Part shown: positions 20,425 through 28,377 of the stretch, piece after piece
Layout: the number at the start of each line of letters is the position of its first letter
Position numbering within the stretch: the first letter of the stretch is position 1
IMG/VR virus record: IMGVR_UViG_3300046819_000114
Location: 1-36,423 of that record
DNA: 36,423 bases
Direction: 5' to 3' (one strand)
Source of the DNA: a virus
Notes under the pieces: model-generated
What the model was told of the DNA's origin: nothing
The model's database searches: none
What the model saw: only the letters and a program-made list of their open reading frames with translations
Translations under genes and position numbers: made by a program

Positions 20425-22776
20425 ATGGAAGATAAGAATAAAAAACCGGTCGACACAAAACAATTAAAAAAGCCAACCGGAACGTCTGTAACTGGCAAAC
20501 CACTTGATGGTATCGAGATCCGTCCTCAGCTCAAAGGTCTCGGCAATCGCCAGCACAACGAGGATACCGTAGTCCTAACTGACACTTTAGCTGAGAAGAA
20601 AGCACTGACACTCGTTCAGCGCCAACGCAGAGCTCGCATCTTGAGAGCCAAAGAGCCTAAGATGCAGAGAGCCAAAGAAGTTGCTCAACACAAACTCGCC
20701 TCAGACGAAAAGCTGAAGGCTCGAGCAATTGTCAAAGCAAGAAATATTGTCAAGATGAGGTTTGCATCTCGTAGAGGCACACCTTATACTGAGCTCACCA
20801 CATCTGAAAAGATTCAAGTAGATAAGGTAGTCGATAAGAAGGTCAAGCTGATCAGAAGATTAGCCGCGCGCCTCCTACCTGCTCTTCGTAAAGCGGAAGT
20901 CAATCGTCTCGCTTCATTCCAATCGGGATCAAAAATCCAACATGCGACTGCTGCCCCGGTCAACGAAGAATTCAATACAATCGTAGAGAGTCTTGATAAT
21001 AAGACTTCTATGCAACTCGTTGACATTATCAACGATTCTATCGATGCCCTCAACGAGAATAATAACTCGATGGGTATCACGCTGAAGAGACTCCTTAGCG
21101 CAGTCCTTCCAGAAGACGTAGCAACGTCAACCCTCATGAAAAAAGCCGAAAGAACCGGCATACCGTTCTCGACCCTCAGAGAGGTGTTCGAGCGCGGTTC
21201 TTTTGCGTGGGAAGACGACGGTAGAACTACACAAGAACAATTCTCTTTCTCAAGAGTGAACAGCTATATTGCCAAGGGCAGAGCTTGGACACTCGATGCA
21301 GATCTTCGTGAAGAGAAAGAAGTCAACGATAAGCTCGATAATGTTTTCGAGGCATATCATACCGGCTTGAGCGCTTCGACTGCCAAGGCACGCGAATCTC
21401 ACTGGAAGAAGATGGAAAAGTATTCTGATCGAGATCCACGCGCATATCAAGATGCACCTGGTGACAAGGCAGCTCGTAAGAAAGATATGCCACAATCTGT
21501 ACACACAAAGAAATATAAGGCGATGTACGGAGAAGAGATCGAACAGATGGTCAACGAAGCTGCTGACGGTCTTGCTGCCAAGGCAAAGAAGTCAGGCGTT
21601 TCCTTATCCACTCTGAAGAAAGTATATGCTCGCGGTGTTGCTGCTTGGAACAGCGGCCACCGTCCAGGAACTACACCACAACAGTGGGGCATGGCTCGCG
21701 TAAACTCTTACATCACAAAGGGCAAAGGCACTTATCACGGTGCTGATAAGGATCTTCGTGAATCTGATATCAATGAAAGTCTATGGGCTAACATTCATGC
21801 CAAGCGCAAGAGAATTAAAGCCGGATCTGGCGAACGTATGCGTAAGCCTGGATCGAAGGGTGCACCGACTGCCGCAGGCTTTAGATCAGCATCTGAAGCA
21901 GTCGAAACAAATCCACCTGTAAACAAGAAGGATACTTCTGGGCAATCTGTCGCAGTGTCTACTAAACTAGATAGAAAATCACATGAATTTGTTGATAGAG
22001 GCGCTTTTAATAAAGGTGCAGCCAAGCGCCATCAAGAAATTAAAAAGAAAATTATTGACGAGTCGAACAATAAACCATACGTCAAGCCTTTTACAGAAAA
22101 GGGCAGCACAGAACAACGCGGTTGGAAAGCTTCGAACAAGCATGGCAAGGTAAAGTACTTTGGCTTAAACTTCAAAGCGTCGGCACATAAGCATGCTGGA
22201 ATCAATGAAGCTGCTGAAAAGCATCCAATTGCGAAAGAATACGACTCACTAAAGAAGCACGATATTAAAACTCTTCGCAGTATGATTTCGCGAAGTGGTG
22301 GAGTTGTTGATACCTCTGGTTTTAAAACAAAAGATCATGCGATATCACACTACCTGCGTAATAAGCATGGCCACAAAAAAGTAGATGCTGCGTTTGGATT
22401 TAATGAAGACACTGCAGCAGATCGCGAAGTCGGTACGAAGTCGCTTGTCAAGAAGTATCAGAAAGAAACTCCTGGCCAGGAAAAAGCAGATCTGAACGAA
22501 TCGTTCAACATCGAGTTTGCTGCTGGTATCGGTGTAGGTCTGACTGCAAACGAATGCGGCATCTTCATCAAGCCAGGTTTTGAAATGCATCCTGATGTAG
22601 TAGAAGAAGTACGTTCGGCTGATACCAAGGGCGAAATTGTTCCAGGTTATACGAAAATTAAAGTAGATCCTAAAACAGGCCAGCAAAAAACTATTAATGT
22701 GCAGGCACATGTTGCAAGAGGCAAAGTGCGAAGAAAGATTATTGGTTCTGGTAATGTACACGATGGTGCAGCATGA
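20425..22776 (+). CDS. Large multi-domain late protein with two DUF5824-like domains, 783 aa
   Basis: The N-terminal 165 residues are very basic and helical (LVQRQRRARILRAKEPKMQRAKEVAQHKLAS...). Two copies of a domain I recognise as DUF5824 follow: about 236-294 (KKAERTGIPFSTLREVFERGSFAW...FSRVNSYIAKG) and 385-446 (KAKKSGVSLSTLKKVYARGVAAWNSGHRPGTTPQQWGMARVNSYITKG). Between them is a DRDPRAYQDAPGDKAARKKDMPQSVHTKKYKAMYGE unit, also common in phage proteins, and after them SLWANIHAKRKRIKAGSGERMRKPGSKGAPT. The C-terminal 250 residues carry further short modules. It has the look of a domain patchwork, very basic, perhaps DNA-binding or packed in the head. No enzyme motif is seen. It overlaps the next gene by four bases. 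Confidence 0.72.
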   Translation: MEDKNKKPVDTKQLKKPTGTSVTGKPLDGIEIRPQLKGLGNRQHNEDTVVLTDTLAEKKALTLVQRQRRARILRAKEPKMQRAKEVAQHKLASDEKLKARAIVKARNIVKMRFASRRGTPYTELTTSEKIQVDKVVDKKVKLIRRLAARLLPALRKAEVNRLASFQSGSKIQHATAAPVNEEFNTIVESLDNKTSMQLVDIINDSIDALNENNNSMGITLKRLLSAVLPEDVATSTLMKKAERTGIPFSTLREVFERGSFAWEDDGRTTQEQFSFSRVNSYIAKGRAWTLDADLREEKEVNDKLDNVFEAYHTGLSASTAKARESHWKKMEKYSDRDPRAYQDAPGDKAARKKDMPQSVHTKKYKAMYGEEIEQMVNEAADGLAAKAKKSGVSLSTLKKVYARGVAAWNSGHRPGTTPQQWGMARVNSYITKGKGTYHGADKDLRESDINESLWANIHAKRKRIKAGSGERMRKPGSKGAPTAAGFRSASEAVETNPPVNKKDTSGQSVAVSTKLDRKSHEFVDRGAFNKGAAKRHQEIKKKIIDESNNKPYVKPFTEKGSTEQRGWKASNKHGKVKYFGLNFKASAHKHAGINEAAEKHPIAKEYDSLKKHDIKTLRSMISRSGGVVDTSGFKTKDHAISHYLRNKHGHKKVDAAFGFNEDTAADREVGTKSLVKKYQKETPGQEKADLNESFNIEFAAGIGVGLTANECGIFIKPGFEMHPDVVEEVRSADTKGEIVPGYTKIKVDPKTGQQKTINVQAHVARGKVRRKIIGSGNVHDGAA

Positions 22777-23069
22777 TACGGTTTAAAAAATTTCTAGAAG
22801 AAGCTCGTGGAGAAGATTCGAAAGGTCACTTCATCGCCACTGAGAAGGGTGCAGGTATGACAGCGAAGGGCGTAAAAGCCTATCGTGCCAAGAATCCTGG
22901 ATCCAACCTTCAGACAGCTGTCACTGGTAAAGTAAAGCCAGGATCAAAAGCCGCAGGCAGACGTAAGTCATTCTGTGCTCGTATGAGTGGCGTCAAAGGT
23001 CCGATGAAAGATGAAAAAGGTAGACCGACTCGCAAGGCGATGTCGCTTCGTAGATGGAAGTGTAACTAA
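22773..23069 (+). CDS. Small basic protein, DUF6321-like, 98 aa
   Basis: The protein reads KGHFIATEKGAGMTAKGVKAYRAKNPGSNLQTAVTGKVKPGSKAAGRRKSFCARMSGVKGPMKDEKGRPTRKAMSLRRWKCN. The core GAGxTAKGVKxYRxxNPGSxLxTAVT and RRKSFCARMSG are typical of a small phage family I know as DUF6321. The function is unknown; high basicity and two Cys (FCARM and WKCN) suggest nucleic acid contact. It is coupled to the large protein before it and to the Dps-like gene after it. Confidence 0.8.
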   Translation: MIRFKKFLEEARGEDSKGHFIATEKGAGMTAKGVKAYRAKNPGSNLQTAVTGKVKPGSKAAGRRKSFCARMSGVKGPMKDEKGRPTRKAMSLRRWKCN

Positions 23070-23506
23070 TGGAAGAACTCATTCAGCAGATGAAAGAACT
23101 GCTAGCCGATACCTTTGCGTTTCGGTTAAAGACACAGTATTACCACTGGAATATTGAAGGTCCTGACTTTGCTCAGTATCATAAGTTTCTTGGAAAACTT
23201 TACGAAGAGATTGACAGTGCTGTCGACGAGACTGCCGAAAAGATTCGTAGTTTGAATTCTTATGCACCAGGTTCTTTTCAAAGATACCTCGAGCTTGCAA
23301 CTATTCAATGCGATGATAATATTATTCCGGCTGTAGAAATGCTCGATCGAGTAAAGATAGATAATGATGTACTTCGAAACAAATTAAAACAAGTAAGAAA
23401 TAAGGCCGAAACTTCAGGCGAATTCGGCTTAGTGAATTTTCTAGAAGGTCGTCTAGATGCACATGATAAACATGCCTGGATGTTAAAAGCACTTACAAAA
23501 AGATAA
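23069..23506 (+). CDS. dps: Dps-like DNA-protecting ferritin
   Basis: The 145-residue four-helix protein has the Dps ferroxidase signature: KTQYYHWNIEGPDFAQYHKFLGKLYEEIDSAVDETAEKIRSL gives His26, Asp53 and Glu57 in the spacing H...D...E used between Dps subunits, with the typical YHWNxxGPxF start. Dps forms twelve-subunit shells that oxidise iron with hydrogen peroxide and protect DNA. No long basic tail is visible, so DNA binding may be weak. Its place among late virion genes, with no promoter of its own, suggests a role in the virion or late protection of phage DNA. The start shares one base with the preceding stop. Confidence 0.9.
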   Translation: MEELIQQMKELLADTFAFRLKTQYYHWNIEGPDFAQYHKFLGKLYEEIDSAVDETAEKIRSLNSYAPGSFQRYLELATIQCDDNIIPAVEMLDRVKIDNDVLRNKLKQVRNKAETSGEFGLVNFLEGRLDAHDKHAWMLKALTKR

Positions 23507-23517
23507 TAGGAGTTACC

Positions 23518-25161
23518 ATGTTAACTAAAAAGATTGCAAATTTTTCAGACGACCTTCTTAATACTGTTCTCGGTATTCTTGGAGAAGCGAAGAAATGTCC
23601 AGCCGACTGCGAGTGCGAAAAGTGCGAAGCAGAAGAAATGAAAGAAGGCTCGATGCCGACTGCTGACGAACCGACTGATGCAAATAAGAAAACCGCAGAC
23701 AAAGTTCGCGCAATGCTGGCCAAGGAAAAGAAGCCAGTCAAGGAAGATGCTGAACAGATCGACGAGATCTCATCTGATATGGCGCATCGTTACCTGAAAG
23801 GAAAGCGTGAAAGAGATTATGATATTAGTCCAGACGGTAAATCCAGCAAATTAAAGAAGCCGCAGTCTTTTGACAAGATGAACAAAGATGCAAAGAGCTC
23901 TATCCGTGCGCTCAGAACAATTGAAAAGGCTAAGAAAGCCAATGAAGATGTAGAGCATACCAATTGCGGAACTCCTGATTGCTGCGGTCAGTGCGATACA
24001 GCCGAGCCGATCAATGAAACTGCAAAGATCGTTGCTCATCTTCAAAAGCGTTATGGTGATAACATTCGTAAGAGCCATATTCGCTCAGCAGCCAGTGATT
24101 TCGGTGTTGATGCATCGAAGTTAGCAAAAGCAGTACGCGCTAAGTTAGGCAAAAATATGCTTGGAGAAGAAGAGCAGATCTCGGAGATCTCGAAGGGAAC
24201 GCTTGGCCGTTACATCAACAAAGCCAAAGATTCTATTGATACAGCTTCTTATAGACAAGGCCACAAAGAAGCTCATGGCAGTTCTTCGAAGCCGCTTGAA
24301 AAGAAGTTGACAAAGCGCCATAAAGGTATTTCAACTGCAGTCAATAAACTGACCAAGGAAGATGCAGAACAGATTGATGAGCTTTCAAGTAAGACCCTTT
24401 TTAGTTATGGCAAAAAAGCGAGAAAAGAAGCTGAAAAGCGCGATGAACCTATGCATCGCGCGCGCGGTCGTTTGCTTGCAAGCAAAAAAACTAACCCCGC
24501 GCGTGGTGGTTATAAACTTACCAAAGTAGCTGCAACATTTGGGGAAGAGTCCGAGCAGATCGATGAGCTTTCAAAAGCAACTCTTGGTTCTTACGTTAAG
24601 AAGGCGCAAGCAAAAACTTTGGCGCACGGCATGGAAATGCAACGTAATATTGATGACTTCGAAGACACAAAAGATGCAGAGCGTAAAGTTAATAATCGAT
24701 TTAAAGGCGTTTCAAAAGCCGTCAATAAGCTGACCAAGGAAGAGCAAGACTTTGTTGATTCTCTGAACGATGAGACATTCGAAGAAGTAGAAATCACTGA
24801 AGCGCGCGGCCGTCCAAAGAAAGCTGGTGCCAAGGACTTTACGATTCATCCGAAGACAAAAGAAAAGCTCATGCACAATAATCCTGAGCACATGAAAAAG
24901 ATCGAAGCTCTTCAAAAGAACGGTATTCTTGAGAAGCCAAAGGTTGAAGCAGGTCAACACATCATGAACCAACTTCGTAAAGCAAAAACATCGATGTTAG
25001 GCGGATCTAAGATCAACTTTACACACGGAGATTCGAAAGAAGTTTCAGGAACACATGCGGCAAAGATCTTGACGAAGTATGCTGGCATGAAACCAGACGA
25101 GAAAGAAAACTTCCAAAAGTTTGTAGGTCACTCGCATGAAAACCTGATGAAACACGTATAA
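23518..25161 (+). CDS. Repeat-rich late protein with four QIDELS modules, 547 aa
   Basis: The protein contains four copies of a module near EQIDELSxxTLGxYxxKA at about residues 79-97, 219-236, 284-301 and 346-363. A second repeat, xKGxSxAVNKLTKE, occurs at 268-281 and 395-408. Two cysteine clusters are seen near the N-terminus (CPADCECEKCEAEE and NCGTPDCCGQCD), which may bind metal. The rest is Lys/Glu/Ala-rich and probably flexible. Modules like this are, as I recall, frequent in marine T4-like phages, but their function is unknown; a linker or packaged protein is possible. The start follows AGGAGT in a 12-base gap after the Dps gene. Confidence 0.72.
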   Translation: MLTKKIANFSDDLLNTVLGILGEAKKCPADCECEKCEAEEMKEGSMPTADEPTDANKKTADKVRAMLAKEKKPVKEDAEQIDEISSDMAHRYLKGKRERDYDISPDGKSSKLKKPQSFDKMNKDAKSSIRALRTIEKAKKANEDVEHTNCGTPDCCGQCDTAEPINETAKIVAHLQKRYGDNIRKSHIRSAASDFGVDASKLAKAVRAKLGKNMLGEEEQISEISKGTLGRYINKAKDSIDTASYRQGHKEAHGSSSKPLEKKLTKRHKGISTAVNKLTKEDAEQIDELSSKTLFSYGKKARKEAEKRDEPMHRARGRLLASKKTNPARGGYKLTKVAATFGEESEQIDELSKATLGSYVKKAQAKTLAHGMEMQRNIDDFEDTKDAERKVNNRFKGVSKAVNKLTKEEQDFVDSLNDETFEEVEITEARGRPKKAGAKDFTIHPKTKEKLMHNNPEHMKKIEALQKNGILEKPKVEAGQHIMNQLRKAKTSMLGGSKINFTHGDSKEVSGTHAAKILTKYAGMKPDEKENFQKFVGHSHENLMKHV

Positions 25162-25169
25162 GGTGTAAC

Positions 25170-25367
25170 ATGGCAATCAATATAGGCAACTTAATAATTG
25201 GAAACAAATTAGTAACAAAGGCTGAAAATGCCGATGCTGCTCCTGTTACGGTTGAAAATAAAATCGTACAGATGGAAGAAGGTACTGTTGTTCACAACGG
25301 TAAACCAAAGAAATTTAATAAAAAAATGTCGGCATACATGATTGATATGCTTACATCTGAAGAATGA
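25170..25367 (+). CDS. Small hypothetical protein, 65 aa
   Basis: The frame follows a ribosome binding site (AAGGTG) eight bases after the previous stop. The product starts MAINIGNLIIGNKLVTKAENA and ends with a basic stretch (NGKPKKFNKKMSAYMIDMLTSEE). No domain recognised. It is co-transcribed with the repeat protein, and a late-like promoter box overlaps its stop. AT-rich codons suggest the same origin as the other small late genes. Confidence 0.6.
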   Translation: MAINIGNLIIGNKLVTKAENADAAPVTVENKIVQMEEGTVVHNGKPKKFNKKMSAYMIDMLTSEE

Positions 25368-25373
25368 TAAATA
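25366..25373 (+). promoter_or_regulatory. Late promoter-like box GATAAATA
   Basis: One mismatch from TATAAATA (first base), overlapping the stop of the preceding gene, 27 bases before the ATG at 25401. AGGAG lies at 25389-25393. A weaker late promoter for the virion proteins is likely. Confidence 0.4.
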
Positions 25374-25400
25374 AAAGAAAGTTCAACTAGGAGATCTAAA

Positions 25401-26246
25401 ATGGCTCAATGGGGCAATACAGACGATGCTGCAAACTCGGTCCTATGGGCCACAGCTGCAGTTAACTTAACACCTAACACAACAAACCAAACTGCGCTAT
25501 TTGGTAACACAACTGTCGGCGCATTTATTGCTGGCGAAGCAGTAGGCCAATTCGGTCTTGATGCTACAGAAATTCGCGTTTCTGGCAACGCAGCAGTTCA
25601 GCAATATATTATTACGAATGCTGGTTCAGGTTATGCGGCTAACGCTACGGTGTCGGTAGCTAACACAACTGGCGGTGCAAATACTCTTGCTGCTAACTCG
25701 ACAGTTGCAACAGGTCGTGTGACTGCGGTGACAGCCAACGCAACAATCAGCGGATATACATCTGCACCTGCAGTAACAATCGCTGCACCTGCTGCGCAAA
25801 GCTTTAATGCTAACTCGGCTGTCACAAATGCAACAGATGCGATTGCAATTACAACCGCAAACAGCATCTTCCTTGCTGGTGATCAGGTAACATACACTGT
25901 TGCTACTGGTAATACTGCTCTGACAAACCTGGTTTCAGGCACAGCATACTTCATCAAGACATCGAACTCGACTGCAGTAACTCTGACAGACGTTCCAAAC
26001 GGTGATACAATTGATCTGACCAAAGGCTTGACTGAAACAGGCCACTCGCTGACAGGTCAAACTGCGACTGCGGTTGCTGTTCTGACAGAAACAGGTTATA
26101 CCAAGGGTGCAGCGCATACTGGTTGGGTTCTTCGTACAGTCGGCACAGGCGGTCGTGCAGGTCGCGTTCAGTACGAAACACTCGTTGCGATGGGTGGAAC
26201 GTTCTCGACTGATGCATCTGACGATACAATTCTTCCTGACGCATAA
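25401..26246 (+). CDS. Probable virion structural protein, 281 aa
   Basis: The protein is rich in Ala, Thr, Asn and Val with few charges (NTTGGANTLAANSTVATGRVTAVTANATISGYTSAPAVTIAAP), which suggests stacked beta strands. The C-terminal part TKGAAHTGWVLRTVGTGGRAGRVQYETLVAMGG...DASDDTILPD matches a segment I know from structural proteins of marine T4-like phages. The N-terminus (MAQWGNTDDAANSVLWA) also fits that family. It is probably a capsid decoration or neck protein. It is preceded by a late-like box and AGGAG. Confidence 0.75.
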   Translation: MAQWGNTDDAANSVLWATAAVNLTPNTTNQTALFGNTTVGAFIAGEAVGQFGLDATEIRVSGNAAVQQYIITNAGSGYAANATVSVANTTGGANTLAANSTVATGRVTAVTANATISGYTSAPAVTIAAPAAQSFNANSAVTNATDAIAITTANSIFLAGDQVTYTVATGNTALTNLVSGTAYFIKTSNSTAVTLTDVPNGDTIDLTKGLTETGHSLTGQTATAVAVLTETGYTKGAAHTGWVLRTVGTGGRAGRVQYETLVAMGGTFSTDASDDTILPDA

Positions 26247-26255
26247 GGATAAAAA

Positions 26256-26507
26256 ATGAGTGATCGTGCCAAGAAAATACCTGAACTTACTTCGATTGGC
26301 ACGGCCAACACGTCGATAGCTAGCGGAGATCTCTTCATTGTTGAGGATGTCTCCGCTAACACGACAAAATCTGCTACATTATCAACGCTTCGGAAGTCTA
26401 TCTTCCAAGGACCATTCGCCAACGATTCAGTAGCAAATACTAATGGAGTGGCACTTGGCCAACCATACTTTGTAGCTGATGGGAGCGTCAAAGTAAGAAT
26501 TGCCTAA
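26256..26507 (+). CDS. Small probable virion protein, 83 aa
   Basis: The product reads MSDRAKKIPELTSIGTANTSIASGDLFIVEDVSANTTKSATLSTLRKSIFQG. This resembles the short repeat module ELTSxxTxxxxGDLFxIVDxSxxxTKKxTxxxL seen in phage tail-fibre and structural proteins. It could be a fibre or baseplate-associated part. Its stop and the ATG of the next gene overlap by one base. Function is inferred from composition only. Confidence 0.58.
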   Translation: MSDRAKKIPELTSIGTANTSIASGDLFIVEDVSANTTKSATLSTLRKSIFQGPFANDSVANTNGVALGQPYFVADGSVKVRIA

Positions 26508-26896
26508 TGATTGAAAAACTTGATGATTCCAATTTCTTGATATATGCTGCTAAGTGTTATGATAATCCACAATGTTTTGAGGATCTTGAATTTTACGAAG
26601 ACTTAGCTCGATTCAAATATATTAAGAGATTACTTAATCGCTATGAAGAGTCCGGAGATTTAAAAGATAGATTAATCGTCAATCATCTCGTTGTTCTGTA
26701 CAATGTGTTCGGTAACGAAGCTACCAGATTACTCTTCTTTAAGTTAGATGGCTATCATCATATGTTGAAGCCATTCATTATTTTATTAGGTAGGCTTCCT
26801 GAGAAGATACCGAATATAGGCATAGATAATAAAACACTTATTACTAACGATATTGCTGTAGATGAAGTTATAGTACAAAAATTAAGGAAGATTTAA
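26507..26896 (+). CDS. Conserved helical protein of T4-like phages, DUF7207-like, 129 aa
   Basis: The segment YDNPQCFEDLEFYEDLARFKYIKRLLNRYEESGDLKDRLIVNHLVVLYNVFGNEATRLLFFKL is a pattern I know as DUF7207, recurring in T4-like phages of marine and rhizobial hosts. The protein is entirely helical in appearance with no catalytic residues. Its role is unknown; its place among virion genes suggests assembly. The stop shares a base with the next ATG. Confidence 0.68.
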   Translation: MIEKLDDSNFLIYAAKCYDNPQCFEDLEFYEDLARFKYIKRLLNRYEESGDLKDRLIVNHLVVLYNVFGNEATRLLFFKLDGYHHMLKPFIILLGRLPEKIPNIGIDNKTLITNDIAVDEVIVQKLRKI

Positions 26897-27456
26897 TGGC
26901 TAATAAAGAAAAGCAAGAGTATGACTACGAAGGCGATATGGCCATGTCACAGCTCAAGTCTATCATTGCCAACGCTCAGCGCATGCATGACATGCTGAAG
27001 GTAGATACAAATCTTCCTGAATGGGTTCAGTCGAAGATTACACTCGCAGAAGATTACATCACTACTGCTTCGAATTATATGCAAGGCGAGATGAGCGAAG
27101 AAGCACAACTCGACGAACTTTCAGGTGCTACACTCGGTTCTTATGTTGTCAAATCGAAGAAAGACGAAAAAGCTCGTAAAGAACATGGCATTGCAGTACG
27201 TGACGAGATTCGTAAGAAGACTGGCTTGAACGTAGGCACACCTATGGATCCTAAACTTTATGGTCGTAAGATGAGCCGTGGCCATAATCAACAAGTTGCT
27301 ATGAAAAAGCTTACAGGACAAGCACGAGTAAATGCGACTGAAGAAGTTGCAGCGAATTCTGTTGGTTCTGGCCAGATTGCAGGCCTACAAGGTGAACCTC
27401 CAGTGAGAAAGAAAAAGAAAAACGTCATGACTTTCAATAGATTTATGAAGAAATAA
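26896..27456 (+). CDS. Late protein with one QLDELS module, 186 aa
   Basis: Residues 15-68 (GDMAMSQLKSIIANAQRMHDMLKVDTNLPEWVQSKITLAEDYITTASNYM) are a conserved helical domain I recall from T4-like phages. Next is SEEAQLDELSGATLGSYVVKSKKDEKARKEHG, a copy of the module repeated in the protein at 23518. The C-terminus has GSGQIAGLQGEPPVRKKKKNVMTFNRFMKK, also a recurring phage ending. It may be a head-interior or scaffold-type protein, but this is inference. Confidence 0.65.
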   Translation: MANKEKQEYDYEGDMAMSQLKSIIANAQRMHDMLKVDTNLPEWVQSKITLAEDYITTASNYMQGEMSEEAQLDELSGATLGSYVVKSKKDEKARKEHGIAVRDEIRKKTGLNVGTPMDPKLYGRKMSRGHNQQVAMKKLTGQARVNATEEVAANSVGSGQIAGLQGEPPVRKKKKNVMTFNRFMKK

Positions 27457-27457
27457 T

Positions 27458-27970
27458 ATGTTAGGAATGATCCCACTGCCATACAAACTGCTTGCCATTG
27501 GCGCGGCTCTGGTTGGTGTGTTCGTTTTTGGTTATATGAAAGGATCTGCTTATGCTGAAGCTGAATTGGCTCGTTTCTCTGCGCAAAAGAGTGAGCAAAT
27601 CGCGGAATTGGAGAGGAAGAATTCTGCAATTTCTACTGAGGTAGTCACTGAATATGTTGATCGCACAAATACAATTAGAGAGAAAGAATATGTATACCTT
27701 GATGCCGCTAAAAACTCTGTTCCTAGTCAGTCTGTTATGTCTAACGGCTGGGTGTTCACGCACGACATTAGTGCCAGTGCCGGTGATGCCGACGCCGCCA
27801 GAAGTTCTGATGCGTCCCCCTCAGCAGTTAAAGACACTGATGCCCTCATCGGAATCATCAGAAACTACGCCATCTGCCAATCCAACTCGGTCCAACTCGT
27901 CGAACTCCAACGATGGATAAGTGAGAATAAAATGGCCGTTGATGCGATGGCAAAAGAGAAGAAGAAATGA
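27458..27970 (+). CDS. Inner-membrane spanin (i-spanin, Rz-like)
   Basis: The 170-residue protein has one N-terminal transmembrane helix (YKLLAIGAALVGVFVFGYM, about 9-27) followed by a periplasmic coiled-coil-like region (AYAEAELARFSAQKSEQIAELERKNSAISTEVVTEYVDRTNTIREKE). This is the classic i-spanin layout. A proline-rich lipoprotein is encoded inside it in another frame (27690-27920), the usual nested partner. Together they fuse inner and outer membrane at lysis. The C-terminal part (ALIGIIRNYAICQSNSVQLVELQRWISEN) also resembles that of known Rz-type proteins. Confidence 0.82.
   Translation: MLGMIPLPYKLLAIGAALVGVFVFGYMKGSAYAEAELARFSAQKSEQIAELERKNSAISTEVVTEYVDRTNTIREKEYVYLDAAKNSVPSQSVMSNGWVFTHDISASAGDADAARSSDASPSAVKDTDALIGIIRNYAICQSNSVQLVELQRWISENKMAVDAMAKEKKK
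27690..27920 (+). CDS. Outer-membrane spanin lipoprotein (o-spanin, Rz1-like), nested in the i-spanin gene
   Basis: The frame starts at ATG 27690 after GAGAGAAAG. It encodes MYTLMPLKTLFLVSLLCLTAGC, a lipoprotein signal peptide with lipobox LTAGC (Cys22), then SRTTLVPVPVMPTPPEVLMRPPQQ, rich in proline as in lambda Rz1. The 76-residue product lies wholly within the i-spanin gene but in another frame. An earlier in-frame ATG at 27654 would spoil the signal peptide and is rejected. Such full nesting is known for lambda-like Rz/Rz1. Confidence 0.85.
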   Translation: MYTLMPLKTLFLVSLLCLTAGCSRTTLVPVPVMPTPPEVLMRPPQQLKTLMPSSESSETTPSANPTRSNSSNSNDG

Positions 27971-28179
27971 AAAAGTTTAAAGACGTACCAGAAGAAGATT
28001 CGAACGACAGTTTGATTACCATCATTGCCAACTCTCTCAATAGAGCGAGCAGTGGCAATAAAGATGATACGCGCGGTCTACTCCTTTTGATCGCCGCTCT
28101 GGGACTTCTTAATCTTTCAAAAGATGGGCTTCCTGCAAGTGTTGCAAGAAAGCTCGCATCAACATCAAATAGAAAATAA
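27967..28179 (+). CDS. Small protein of the lysis region, 70 aa
   Basis: The ATG overlaps the i-spanin stop by four bases (ATGA). The product has an acidic N-terminal part (DVPEEDSNDSLITIIANSLNRA) and a short hydrophobic stretch (GLLLLIAALGLLNL) that could be a membrane-associated helix rather than a full crossing, and ends basic. No family recognised. Coupling to the spanin gene suggests a lysis-related role or shared late timing. Confidence 0.6.
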   Translation: MKKFKDVPEEDSNDSLITIIANSLNRASSGNKDDTRGLLLLIAALGLLNLSKDGLPASVARKLASTSNRK

Positions 28180-28191
28180 TCGGAGACTGAT

Positions 28192-28377
28192 ATGTGGGAA
28201 AAAATTAAAAGCTGGTTCATGAAGACAGCAGACCTGAATTCAGACGGTAGAGTCACAGCAGAAGATCTTGAACTTGCTCGTGCTTTGGCTGATAAAAAAT
28301 ATAGAGAAGCCAATGAAACTATCAATGCAGTTGTTGAAGCCGCAGAGAAAATTAAGAAAGTTAGAAAAAAGAAATGA
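28192..28377 (+). CDS. Small EF-hand-like protein, 61 aa
   Basis: Residues 14-25, DLNSDGRVTAED, fit a calcium-binding EF-hand or dockerin-type loop: Asp1, Asn3, Asp5, Gly6, Thr9 and Asp12 in the usual positions, with flanking helices (KIKSWFMKTA and LELARALADKKY). Position 12 is Asp rather than Glu, as in dockerin loops. A single loop would need pairing to bind well. The C-terminus is a basic helix (AAEKIKKVRKKK). It lies inside the lysis region; function unknown. It overlaps the next gene by four bases. Confidence 0.68.
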   Translation: MWEKIKSWFMKTADLNSDGRVTAEDLELARALADKKYREANETINAVVEAAEKIKKVRKKK

